A stretch of 64,000 nt of DNA. It comes from Methylophaga sp. Its GTDB lineage: Bacteria; Pseudomonadota; Gammaproteobacteria; Nitrosococcales; Methylophagaceae. This document shows, in pieces, positions 16,996 through 26,137 of this stretch (position 1 is the stretch's first letter; each line of letters opens with the position of its first letter). The notes beneath the pieces were generated by a model that worked only from the letters and a program-made list of their open reading frames with translations, ran no database searches and had not been told where the DNA came from. The position numbers and the translations under genes were made by a program. The DNA lies in NCBI GenBank assembly GCA_002733505.1, contig NVVW01000009.1:1-64000 (forward strand). Direction: 5' to 3'.

Positions 16996-19203
16996 ATGAT
17001 TGGATCCAGCATTAAATGGTCTTTAAAAAACCGCCTATTCGTTATCGCCACTGCCTTGCTGTTATTACTTTGGGGTAGCTACCAAACCAGCCAGATGCCC
17101 GTGGATGTGTTTCCAGATCTGACCGCGCCTACGGTCACCATTGTCACCGAAGCACATGGTATGCCTCCAGAAGAAGTAGAAACCCTTATCACACTGACAA
17201 TTGAAAGCGCACTTAATGGCGCTTCCGGTATTCGCCGGATACGTTCTAATAGCCAAGTTGGATTTTCCACGGTCTATGCCGAGTTCGAATGGGGTACTGA
17301 TATTTATCAGGCACGGCAGATTGTTGCAGAAAAACTGCAAACGGTGAGAGCGATTCTACCACGCGATATTGCGCCACCGGTATTAGCTCCGATAGCATCA
17401 GTAATGGGCGATATTATGTTTATCGCGCTAAAGTCTGATAGCCATGATGCCATGGATCTGAAAACCATCGCAGACTGGAATTTACGCCGCCGTCTACTGG
17501 CAGTACCCGGTGTTGCCGAGGTAATTACCAATGGCGGTCAAACTAAGCAATTTCAGGTGCTGGTTAAACCACCTCTACTGGCATCCTACCGTATAGATCT
17601 GACACAAATCACTGCGGCACTACGAACCAGTAACCAGAACTCGTCTGCTGGTTTTTATGTTGAAAATGCTCAGGAATATTTGATTCAAGGGCTGGGAAGA
17701 GTGAATTCTACAGAAGACATTGGCAATACCTTTGTTGCCATGCGCGGTGGTGAACCGATATTAGTACGCCATCTGGCAGAGGTCAAAATAGCACCAGCCT
17801 TGATGCGAGGCATGGCAGCACACAATGGGCAACAAGCGGTGGTATTGGGTATTCAGAAGCAGCCCGATGCCAATACACTGGAACTGACTAGGCAACTGGA
17901 TCGGGTATTGGAAGAGATCCAAGCGACATTACCCACAGGTATGGAGATCGAAACCCATCTTTTTCGCCAAGCTGATTTTATCTCAATATCAATCGACAAT
18001 CTGTTAGCCGCATTGCGTGATGGCGCATTTTTAGTCCTCGCCATTGTCTTCATTTTTCTAGCCAGCGCTCGTGCTACTGTTATCACCTTAATGGCACTGC
18101 CACTGTCTTTACTAGCAGCTTTGCTGGCACTTAATGCCTTAGGCGCAACCATCAACACTATGACCTTAGGGGGCTTGACCATTGCCTTAGGAGTACTGGT
18201 AGATGATGCTATCGTGGTGGTGGAGAACGTTGTGCGCCGTATGCGAGAGAACCTGCGCGCCGAGCAACAGCTGTCAACTCTGCAAATAGCACTGCGGGCA
18301 ACACGCGAGATCCAAAGCCCCATTGTATTCACCACACTTATTATCATTGTGGTATTTATACCTCTGTTTTTCCTCAGCGGTGTGGAAGGTCGCCTGATGC
18401 AACCGCTAGGGCTAGCTTATATTATTGCTCTTGTCGCATCAACGTTGGTCGCCATTACACTAACACCCGTACTGTGCAGTCTGCTACTAAAACACGCCAA
18501 AATAGTTAAAAGCAATACTGATACCCGATTTGTCATCTGGCTTAAAAAAGCGTATATCCCAATACTGGATGCCACCCTAACACGCTGGCGCATCATCACA
18601 TTTTTATCTTTGCTTGGTTTTGTTATCACCGTAACTGCGCTAATTCTAGCAGGGCGTTCTTTTCTGCCTGATTTTAATGAAGGCAGCCTGACGGTCAGTG
18701 TTGTTACTTTGCCAGGCACATCACTGCAACAGTCTAACCAATTAGGGTTGCAGGTAGAGCAGATTTTGCTTTCTCATGCTGAGGTGGTCTCGACTGCCCG
18801 CCGCACTGGGCGTGCTGAACTTGACCCCCACGCCATGAGCATCAATGCCTCGGAAGTTGAGGTCAAGCTGAAAATGGGTGAACGCAGTAAAGAGCAATTT
18901 CTCGCTGCTTTGCGTGAGGATTTTAAGGCTCTACCCGGTATCAACATCGTTATCGGTCAGCCCATTTCTCATCGCATCGACCATATGCTTTCAGGAACGC
19001 GGGCAAATATTGCAGTGAAAATATTTGGTCATGATTTATACCTACTACGCCGCCTTGCCGAGCAGATCAAAGGCATTGCCGAAACCGTGCCTGGCGCAGT
19101 GGATGTTGCGGCGGAACTACAGGCTGACATCCCCTTTATTACCGTGGAATTTAACCGTTATGCTATAGCCCGTCATGGTCTCAGCGTAGCCGAGCTAAGC
19201 TAA
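16996..19203 (+). pseudogene. RND efflux pump (CzcA/CusA-like), N-terminal part ending at an in-frame stop
   Basis: 735 codons of an HME-type RND permease: first helix, porter domain (MPVDVFPDLTAPTVTIVTEA), and transmembrane block with ALGVLVDDAIVVVENVVRRMREN. The frame ends at TAA 19201-19203 after VAELS, but the same frame continues directly with TIETAFFGQSVSRV, the expected next piece. Without this stop the gene would encode about 1035 residues, the usual length. A CAA or AAA to TAA change would explain it. Metal substrate is inferred from family and His-rich neighbours. AAGGAAG precedes the ATG. Confidence 0.85.
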
Positions 19204-20103
19204 ACTATTGAAACAGCGTTCTTCGGACAGTCGGTATCAAGAGTATTACAGGGTGATGTCAGTTTTGATCTGGTGGTGCGTTATGACACCAGTGTACTAG
19301 ATAACTTTGATGCCTTGCGTAGCACCTTGATTACCACCCCATCTGGAGCACAACTACCGTTGCATAGCCTGGCTAATGTGCGCAAAGATCGCGGTGTGAA
19401 TATTATTAGTCGTGAAAACGTACAACGCAAAATTGTAGTTATGGTCAATGTGGCCGAGCGTGATCTGGCTAGCGTAGTTGAGGATATTCGCGATGCCGTA
19501 ACAGCCCAAATAAACCTACCCAGCGGTTATCACATTGAATATGGCGGTCAGTTTGAAAGTGCGCAGCAAGCAACACGTACCTTAACATTGCTAAGTGCAG
19601 TCGCACTTCTTTTAGTATTTATGTTGCTGTTTGTTGCTTTTCATTCGGCACGCGATGCAACGCTAGTCATGCTCAATCTACCCTTAGCATTGATGGGAGG
19701 GGTAGCTGGTATGTATCTAGGGGATGGCATACTGTCTGTCGCCACACTGATCGGCTTTATCGCACTGTTTGGCATTGCAACGCGCAATGGCGTTATCCTT
19801 ATCGCACATATCCATAATCTCGTGCAATACGAACAAATAGATAATCTCCATCAAGCAGTGCGCCAAGCCGCCATTGAACGCTTGGTTCCCATTCTAATGA
19901 CGGCACTGGCAACCGCCTTTGCGCTGATGCCACTGGCATTGAGTGCGGGGCAACCCGGTAGTGAAATTCAAGCACCGATGGCGATGGTGATCCTATTTGG
20001 GCTACTAAGCTCAACGGCGCTCAACATGATCGTGGTACCTGCACTTTACCTACGCTTTGGCTCTATACCCGTGATCATTCAATCTGTGAAGATTCAGGAC
20101 TAA
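19204..20103 (+). pseudogene. RND efflux pump, C-terminal part after the in-frame stop
   Basis: 299 codons in the same frame as the preceding part: the second porter region (TIETAFFGQ through INLPSGYHIEYGGQFESAQQA) and the last transmembrane helices (MLFVAFHSARDATLVMLNLPLALMGG, FIALFGIATRNGVILIAHI). No ribosome site supports a restart; a GTG at 19273 is only an internal codon. The last twelve residues (IPVIIQSVKIQD) and the stop are encoded by the left end of the repeat element at 20066, so the original C-terminus is lost. Confidence 0.8.
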
Positions 20104-20254
20104 GATAGGAAGTTAGAGCAAGGCGCAATGTGCGGGCAATGACTAGTCCTTTATGTCTAGGGATGGACTGTAGGCAGAAAATCTAGGAGCAATTTTCTGT
20201 GTCAAGCCTTACAAAGCTTCCGCTCCTGCTTACGCCTCTTACCTACATCCCTGT

Positions 20255-20884
20255 CATAGGTAGGATCTTAAGAAGTTGAAATAAAGCTCAAATCATGATC
20301 AAATAGGATAGCCGCACTAGGTGATAAGCAGACAAAATATTTGCCCTTAAATATTAAGGTACTTCAACCAACTTACCGAACAGAACATAAAGTACAAACC
20401 ATTCCATAATCAATTGGTGAAACCTGAACTGGCAGAGCTAATGAAAGAGGTGGCTGACAGGGTATTTAGCCACTGGATAAATGAGGTACTAGAGTACACT
20501 AAAGATAATTTAACTCAATTTGATAAAATATTGATCCAAGATGGTAGCTCAATTATGGTTAACCGAGCATTATAAGGATATTTATCCTGGTCGATTTTCG
20601 CATACCTGCCCTGCAGCGATTGAATTGCATGTGACATTAGATCTAAAGAAAGGATGTTTTGAAAGAGCCAGTATTACGCCAGATAGCTATTCGGAGCGAA
20701 ATGAATTACCCACATTAGCATCGTTAGAAGGACAACTTCTTCTGGCCGATCGTGGTGATTACCTCAGTAAAAATGCTACCCGCTCACATCCCAAAAGGGA
20801 TCGAATAATAGGGGTTTTACAGTATGGCCTAGAGCCAATTATTAGATAGGTACCTATTTGAAATTTCTTAAGTACCTACCTATG
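20255..20884 (+). mobile_element. Decayed IS4-family insertion sequence with 10-bp target duplication
   Basis: The ends cataggtagg (20255) and cctacctatg (20884) begin imperfect inverted repeats of about 35 bases that include CTTAAG. The decamer acatccctgt lies immediately outside both ends (20245-20254 and 20885-20894), a target duplication of the size usual for IS4. At 630 bases it is roughly half a normal IS4 element and carries only a broken transposase, so it cannot move by itself. Confidence 0.85.
20360..20849 (+). pseudogene. IS4-family transposase remnant, frameshifted
   Basis: The first frame (20360-20578) reads FHNQLVKPELAELMKEV and FDKILIQDGSSIMVNRAL before a stop. The next frame (about 20571-20849) continues KDIYPGRFSHTCPAAIELHV and LEGQLLLADRGDY. 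Together they match the DDE-type IS4 transposase, with the first Asp in QDGSS and the second in LLADRG. A single frameshift near 20570-20578 separates them. The C-terminal catalytic Glu region is missing. Confidence 0.8.
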
Positions 20885-21474
20885 ACATCCCTGTAGGCAA
20901 CGCAGTGCTGGTTTTCTAGATTTTGGTCTGAATCTTTACAGATTGAATGAGTATGGGTATATACCCAGACTGAGCCACCAAATCCTTCAGCTTCTCGCAT
21001 ACCTAAATGAATAGTTGAAATATAACTATTACCCTCAATATCATAATAACTTATTTTGACAGGGAGTTCAGACTCATATTCTAAATAGTCGGCATCAGAC
21101 AGCTTCTCCGTAGAATAAGAAAAAAAAGCAGTTTTCACATCTTTATTATTTAATAATAGTGGGATTTTATTTGATGATGAGAAAGTCGATAGAACCCTTT
21201 TTTTATTTTCAGATTTAATGGTGTCTGAAAGAATCTTTTCAATGTCCAGTTTGGCAGCAGAAAGTGTAATGTTTACAGCAGGTCTATTGCCACTATTGTA
21301 AACAGTCAAGTCAAATATCACCACTCCTTTACTACTACTATTCTGGGTTATTTCGGCGGTTACAATTGGTCTATGCGTTGAAAACCAAAAACGTCGAGTG
21401 CTGTGAAGCGAAACAATAGAAATAATAATTGCCAGAATTGAGAATATTGTTCCAATTTCAATCATATTTTTCAA
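20854..21474 (-). CDS. Unknown membrane-anchored protein with repeat-derived C-terminus
   Basis: 206 residues with one N-terminal membrane segment (about 5-24, IGTIFSILAIIISIVSL) and a soluble part resembling an Ig-like beta domain (VVIFDLTVYNSGNRPAVNI). I do not recognise a function. About the last 35-40 residues (from VYTHTHSICKDSD to YLRNFK) are encoded by the right end of the repeat element and then by the right inverted repeat of the IS4 remnant, so the true C-terminus was displaced. The gene may still be functional if the soluble domain ends before that point. Confidence 0.55.
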   Translation of the reverse strand: MKNMIEIGTIFSILAIIISIVSLHSTRRFWFSTHRPIVTAEITQNSSSKGVVIFDLTVYNSGNRPAVNITLSAAKLDIEKILSDTIKSENKKRVLSTFSSSNKIPLLLNNKDVKTAFFSYSTEKLSDADYLEYESELPVKISYYDIEGNSYISTIHLGMREAEGFGGSVWVYTHTHSICKDSDQNLENQHCVAYRDVIGRYLRNFK

Positions 21475-21546
21475 TCGCCTTAATTAATAACAATCATCGA
21501 TAATTATGCCTAAACATTATTACTTTTCTTATTATGTTCAGCTATA

Positions 21547-22479
21547 TTAAAGACCTCGCCCAAAACTCAACTCAAACCGCTCAGCAAACTCAGCCATAGT
21601 AAATGTATGATTCTGTGTACCATGTTGTTCGATTTTAATCGCACCTAATAATGAGGCTATGCGACCTGTTATTTCCCAATCTTTACCGTGCATAATGCCG
21701 TGTAATAATCCGGCGCGATAGGCATCACCACAGCCGGTGGGATCGGCTAGTTTGTCTACTTTTGCACATGGAATATCTAGGCGATTGCCTTCGGTGTAGA
21801 TATAGGAACCTTCACCGCCTCGGGTGATGATAAGTGCTTCTATTTGTTCGGCTATTTCATTGGGTGATAAGCCTGTTCTGTCTTGGAATAATTGGGCTTC
21901 ATAGTCATTTAAGGTGATATATGTCGCTTGTTTGGCGAAGTTTAATAAGTCATCGCCATCAAACATCGGTAGCCCTTGACCGGGATCGAAGATAAAGGGG
22001 ATACCGGCTTCATGGAGTTGTTGGGCATGTTGAATCATGCCGTCACGTCCATCTGGTGAGATGATTGCCAATGTAATATCTTTCGCTTCGCTGATCAGTG
22101 TTTCATGGGCTAGGTTCATTGCTCCGGGGTGGAAGGCGGTGATTTGATTATCATCCATATCGGTGGTGATAAAGGCTTGGGCGGTGTAACTGCCGTCTTT
22201 AACATGCACATGGCGGCGGTTGATGCTGTGTTTATCCATCCATGTGGCATAGCTGGTAAAGTCGCTACCTACAGTGCTCATTGGAATGGGATCATCGCCT
22301 AGTAATTTTAGGTTATAAGCAATATTGCCGGCGCAGCCACCAAACTCACGGCGTAAGTTGGGCACTAAGAATGATACATTTAATATATGCACTTTGTCGG
22401 GCAGGATATGATTTTTAAATTGGTCGGGGAACACCATAATAGTGTCGTAGGCGAATGAGCCACAAATAAGTGCTGACAT
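21547..22479 (-). CDS. PfkB-family carbohydrate kinase (adenosine kinase-like)
   Basis: 310 residues with PfkB signatures: GGCAGNIAYNLKLLG near 47-61 and DPTGCGDAYRAG near 248-259, the latter holding the catalytic Asp and anion hole. The N-terminus (MSALICGSFAYDTIMVF) is typical of the adenosine-kinase-like group common in proteobacteria. The substrate is not certain from sequence. It follows rnd on the same strand after 4 bases, so the two are probably cotranscribed. Confidence 0.85.
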   Translation of the reverse strand: MSALICGSFAYDTIMVFPDQFKNHILPDKVHILNVSFLVPNLRREFGGCAGNIAYNLKLLGDDPIPMSTVGSDFTSYATWMDKHSINRRHVHVKDGSYTAQAFITTDMDDNQITAFHPGAMNLAHETLISEAKDITLAIISPDGRDGMIQHAQQLHEAGIPFIFDPGQGLPMFDGDDLLNFAKQATYITLNDYEAQLFQDRTGLSPNEIAEQIEALIITRGGEGSYIYTEGNRLDIPCAKVDKLADPTGCGDAYRAGLLHGIMHGKDWEITGRIASLLGAIKIEQHGTQNHTFTMAEFAERFELSFGRGL

Positions 22480-22483
22480 GGTT

Positions 22484-23629
22484 TTATCCTTTTGTATTTA
22501 GCTGTGTTGTATTGGCGGTGATGGTGAGTTTACCATCTAAAAAATCTTTTAAATACTGGCCGACAATTTCATTGCGCCAGCCTTGTAATATAGGCAGTTT
22601 GGTTTCACCACTCACCATGCACTCAATCTCTTTTCTTGAGGCTACAGCGACAGGTGCAATCGATTGTTCATCACAAAACTTTCTCACTAAAGCCATTAAG
22701 GCATCAACGATGGCATTTTGTTGTTGTGAGAGTGCTTGTGTTTTTTTCAATACTGGCCATTGATCTTTGGGCGTTGCTTTTGCCTGTTTAATTTCTGTTA
22801 ATAATTTTTCACCGTAGCGTTTAATGGTATTGGCTTCTAAACCACGAATCATGCTGAGTTTATCTATTGATTCAGGTGCCAATTTAGCAAGATCGAGCAA
22901 TACATCATCTTTTAAAATCCAACGGCGAGGGCGGTTAGATGTAATGGCGCGTTGTTCTCGCCAAGCGGAAAGCTGTTTTAAAATGGCTAGTTGCACACCT
23001 TTTAAGCGGCCGAAACCTTTCACTTTTCGCCAAACATTGTCGGGATCAGCTTTGTAGGTTTCTACATTTGTTAAGGTATTAAAATCATCCTCTAACCAAT
23101 GAGTTCGACTTTTTTCTGCTAATTCTTGCTTGAGTATTTTATAGACATCACGCAAATAGCGTACATCATCAGCCGCATAGGTAATTTGAGCAGGATCAAG
23201 CGGGCGTTTTGTCCAATCGGTACGCGAATGGGCTTTATCAAGATCGATATCTAGACATTTTTTTACTAAGTTGCCGTAGCCGATTTGGTCGCCATAGCCT
23301 AAAATCGTTGCGGCTAATTGAGTGTCAAACACATTGCTGGGGAGCGCATTCCGCAACATGTAAAACAATTCAAGATCTTGGCGTGCGGCATGAAAAACGA
23401 TGGTTATCTCAGGATTATAGATAATATCCAAAAGCGGGTCTAAATTACTGATTGCTAACGGGTCGATGCAAGCAATATGATCATCGTTGGCAACTTGAAT
23501 CAAACACAGTTGCGGATAATAGGTTTTTTCACGCAAAAACTCGGTATCAACCGTTATCCACGCGCTATTCGCTATTTGTTGGCAGAATTGGGCAAGTTCT
23601 GCCTCGCTATCTATGTACTGAACGGTCAT
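22484..23629 (-). CDS. rnd: Ribonuclease D
   Basis: 381 residues. The DEDD exonuclease motifs are visible: VDTEFLREKTYYP near 23-35 (Exo I), FHAARQDLELF near 80-90 (Exo II) and TYAADDVRYL near 150-159 (Exo III). An HRDC domain follows (about 210-290, LAILKQLSAWREQRA). It trims tRNA 3' ends. The ATG lacks a strong ribosome site. Confidence 0.94.
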   Translation of the reverse strand: MTVQYIDSEAELAQFCQQIANSAWITVDTEFLREKTYYPQLCLIQVANDDHIACIDPLAISNLDPLLDIIYNPEITIVFHAARQDLELFYMLRNALPSNVFDTQLAATILGYGDQIGYGNLVKKCLDIDLDKAHSRTDWTKRPLDPAQITYAADDVRYLRDVYKILKQELAEKSRTHWLEDDFNTLTNVETYKADPDNVWRKVKGFGRLKGVQLAILKQLSAWREQRAITSNRPRRWILKDDVLLDLAKLAPESIDKLSMIRGLEANTIKRYGEKLLTEIKQAKATPKDQWPVLKKTQALSQQQNAIVDALMALVRKFCDEQSIAPVAVASRKEIECMVSGETKLPILQGWRNEIVGQYLKDFLDGKLTITANTTQLNTKG

Positions 23630-23673
23630 ATAGTAAAGTCGTTATGATAATTAATTGCTTAGTATAACGATTT

Positions 23674-24564
23674 TTAAGGCGATTCGATTAACTTTGCCAT
23701 ATTTATGATGTCTGTAATGGCATCAACAATAATTTGCGGTTGCTCATGTGGAATATCGTGGCCACTTTGGTTGGCAAAGATATGCTGGCTGTAAGGTGAT
23801 AATCGAGTTAAATCTTGCTGTAATTCAATCCAGATTTTTTCACGCCGGCGTAGTTTTTCATTGCCAGACCATTCCGGCATGCCTCGGCTAATGACAATTA
23901 AAGGCACGGTCGGAATACTGCCATTAAGTTGTACTTGCCGTGAACTTTGGTATAAGCCAGCAATTTCTTGGCCAGCTGCGCGATAAGCATGATCACGAAG
24001 AATCTGATGTTTACCATCTGGCGTTGGAGATTTTTTGGCGGATTGCGTGACGATAATATTGCGTCGACCTTTATAAGGTGCGGGCAATTTTATGTTTAGA
24101 CGGTCATATTGCAATTCATGTGAGGCATCAATTAATATCATTCCAGCTACACGATCGGGATAAAAATTAGCAAATAACCTTAAATTAAAACCGCCAAAGG
24201 AATGACCAACCAGAACATAGGGGGGCGGAACTTGTGCTTGCTGAAGTAATTGGCCTAATTCGTAAGCAATACGCCGGCTATTGCGTGGTCTTGGGCCATA
24301 ATCACTCCAGCCGTATCCCGCACGATCGTAAATACAGGTGTGCGTTATTTGGGCAGATTGTTCGAACAATGACTGCCAATCTGATGAGTCCTCACCTAAG
24401 CCTACATCCATAATAACGGTAGGCTTACCTTCGCCTAGACAATTTATATGTAAGCTGTAACCGCCAATATCATAACGTTCACCCGGAAGAGGAGGCAGAT
24501 CCTGTGCAACGGCAACAGCATGAAATCCATAGAATAAAGATAAAAAGTATAAACTTAAACGCAT
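23674..24564 (-). CDS. Secreted alpha/beta hydrolase
   Basis: 296 residues with a signal peptide (1-20, ending VAVAQ). The alpha/beta fold shows an oxyanion region (MDVGLGEDSSDW), YDRAGYGWS, the nucleophile elbow GHSFGG near 124-129 and a late SGHDIPHEQP that provides the catalytic His. The substrate cannot be told from the sequence. It lies downstream of rnd on the opposite side of a 44-base gap and appears to be a single gene. Confidence 0.8.
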   Translation of the reverse strand: MRLSLYFLSLFYGFHAVAVAQDLPPLPGERYDIGGYSLHINCLGEGKPTVIMDVGLGEDSSDWQSLFEQSAQITHTCIYDRAGYGWSDYGPRPRNSRRIAYELGQLLQQAQVPPPYVLVGHSFGGFNLRLFANFYPDRVAGMILIDASHELQYDRLNIKLPAPYKGRRNIIVTQSAKKSPTPDGKHQILRDHAYRAAGQEIAGLYQSSRQVQLNGSIPTVPLIVISRGMPEWSGNEKLRRREKIWIELQQDLTRLSPYSQHIFANQSGHDIPHEQPQIIVDAITDIINMAKLIESP

Positions 24565-24634
24565 AAACTGCGCCTCCCATTTTTATGAGAAACCTTATTT
24601 AGTCGGACGTTTTATTGCAACAAAAGTTTCATTT

Positions 24635-24865
24635 CTATATTAGCTGATTAATTTTACGCTCGATCTCTTTTAGTTCAAATGGCCAATTAAGCTCACTGTT
24701 ATCGGCAAATTTTAATACCGGAATGCTGGTTCCGTAGTGAGCAACAAGGTCATCATCGTCACCTATTTCAATACTAACTATTTGGGCATCTATAGCATTT
24801 AATATGGCCTCTGCCTGTTCACATAAATGACATCCTACAGTGGTAAATAAGGTGATAACAGTCAT
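24635..24865 (-). CDS. Glutaredoxin-like protein
   Basis: 76 residues with thioredoxin-fold start TLFTTVGCHLCEQA, giving a CxxC active site at residues 12-15, and the cis-proline segment SIPVLKF. It matches the short DUF836-like glutaredoxin group. It overlaps the upstream moaB stop by ATGA, so the two are translationally coupled. Its redox partner is unknown. Confidence 0.82.
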   Translation of the reverse strand: MTVITLFTTVGCHLCEQAEAILNAIDAQIVSIEIGDDDDLVAHYGTSIPVLKFADNSELNWPFELKEIERKINQLI

Positions 24866-25377
24866 TTTTCTAAAAGTCGCGGCATCAGTTCAACAAAATT
24901 ACAGGGACGATGGCGAATATCTAACTGATCTTTGAGAATATCATCCCATGCTGTTTTGCATGCGCCTGATGAGCCTGGCAAACAAAAAACAAAGGTACCA
25001 TTAGCTACGCCGCCTATTGCACGAGATTGAATGGTTGATGTGCGAATATCCTGATAGGAGATCTGTCGAAATAACTCGCCAAAACCAGTGATTTCTTTAT
25101 CTAATAAAACAGTTACAGCTTCGGGTGTGCCATCGCGCCCAGTTAAACCTGTGCCGCCTGTTGTGATAATTGCTTGTACATCCGGGGCGGCGATCCATTG
25201 TGATATGATCGCACGAATTTGATACATATCATCACGCACAATTTGCTGATCGGCAACTAGGTGATTTTCAGCTAAAACGCGTTTGCGAAGAACTTTTCCA
25301 GAAGTATCGGTTTCTAAGGTGCGTGTATCTGAAATAGTAAGTAGGGCAATATGAACCGGAATAAAGCTTTGTTCCAT
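24862..25377 (-). CDS. moaB: Molybdenum cofactor biosynthesis protein B
   Basis: 171 residues starting MEQSFIPVHIALLTISDTRT, which aligns with the E. coli MoaB start; a longer frame from 25419 has no ribosome site. Core motifs are ITTGGTGLTGRDGTPEA near 77-93 and FCLPGSSGACKTAWD near 134-148, as in the MoaB/MogA fold. It would act in molybdopterin adenylylation or a related step. No other moa or mog gene is in the window. Confidence 0.9.
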   Translation of the reverse strand: MEQSFIPVHIALLTISDTRTLETDTSGKVLRKRVLAENHLVADQQIVRDDMYQIRAIISQWIAAPDVQAIITTGGTGLTGRDGTPEAVTVLLDKEITGFGELFRQISYQDIRTSTIQSRAIGGVANGTFVFCLPGSSGACKTAWDDILKDQLDIRHRPCNFVELMPRLLEK

Positions 25378-25444
25378 GAGGTAGATCTCGGTAATGGTGT
25401 TAAAGACCAGTATAATCATTTAGATCTTAAATAGGAGTTTTAAA

Positions 25445-26137
25445 ATGAAAAAATTAGTAATCGTTGCCACTATGGCTACTTTCATCACGGCATGTACAAC
25501 GATGGATGATCCCAATCGACAAGCTAAAATAGGTGCGGCCGTGGGGGCTGCGGCTGGTGCAGTAGTGGGTTATGTAGTTGAAGGAGATGCAGGCGGTGCG
25601 GCAGTAGGCGCGGTAGTAGGTGCAGCAGCAGGTGGCGGTATTGGTTATTATATGGATAATCAGCAAAAAGAAATGGAGGCGGCATTGGCGGAAGAGCAGG
25701 CACGTCATGATTTAGAAATAAAGCGTTTAGAAGATGAAACCTTAAAAATTGAGGTATCGAGTGAAATCTCATTTGATTTCGGAAAATCATCATTGAAACA
25801 GGCTTTTATGCCAACGCTTCAAAAAGTATCAGAAATTCTAGTGCGTTACCCACGAACAGTGATTCATGTAGTAGGTCATACCGACAGCGTCGGCTCAGAG
25901 AGTTATAATATGGATCTTTCGCGTCATCGCGCTCAATCTGTGATCAATTATTTTGTATTGCAAGGTATTTCACAAAGTCGATTAGTGACAGTGGGACGGG
26001 GCGAGATAGAACCAAGAGCCAGCAACGATACAGAAGCTGGTCGTCAACTAAATCGTCGAGTAGAAATATATGTCAAACCCGTCATCGAAGGACAAGAATC
26101 ACAAGCATACGAGACGCCGCAAGGCAGCCAAATCTGA
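25445..26137 (+). CDS. OmpA-family outer-membrane lipoprotein
   Basis: 230 residues. A signal peptide ends in lipobox ITAC (Cys17), followed by a glycine-alanine zipper segment (about 28-70, GAAVGAAAGAVVGYVV) and an OmpA C-terminal peptidoglycan-binding domain (about 105-215) with HVVGHTDSVGSESYNMDLSRHRAQSV and LNRRVEIYV. This is the YiaD-like layout. It starts behind TAGGAG and is divergent from moaB. The 3' end overlaps the proposed rlmB start by 68 bases. Confidence 0.88.
   Translation: MKKLVIVATMATFITACTTMDDPNRQAKIGAAVGAAAGAVVGYVVEGDAGGAAVGAVVGAAAGGGIGYYMDNQQKEMEAALAEEQARHDLEIKRLEDETLKIEVSSEISFDFGKSSLKQAFMPTLQKVSEILVRYPRTVIHVVGHTDSVGSESYNMDLSRHRAQSVINYFVLQGISQSRLVTVGRGEIEPRASNDTEAGRQLNRRVEIYVKPVIEGQESQAYETPQGSQI

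Larger units (their letters stand above)
20066..20959. mobile_element. Dispersed TACCC/GGGTA element carrying an IS4-family insertion
   Basis: The left end tacccgtgatcattcaatct and its continuation through 20098 are identical to the copy starting at 37531. The right end (20929-20959) is its inverted counterpart with a few changes and ends gggta, with TA on both outer sides. The interior motif at 20119-20149 (ending gactagtcc) is the reverse complement of 37605-37635. Removing the IS4 remnant and one target repeat leaves roughly 250 bases. Confidence 0.8.

Noticed and set aside
19273-20103. Separate gene for the C-terminal part of the RND pump starting at GTG 19273
   Set aside because: The frame is continuous with the upstream part, the GTG has no ribosome site, and the residues before it belong to the same porter domain.
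25378-25444. TATAAT at 25411 as a promoter between moaB and the OmpA lipoprotein gene
   Set aside because: No convincing -35 is found at the right distance on either strand, so I do not list it as a promoter.
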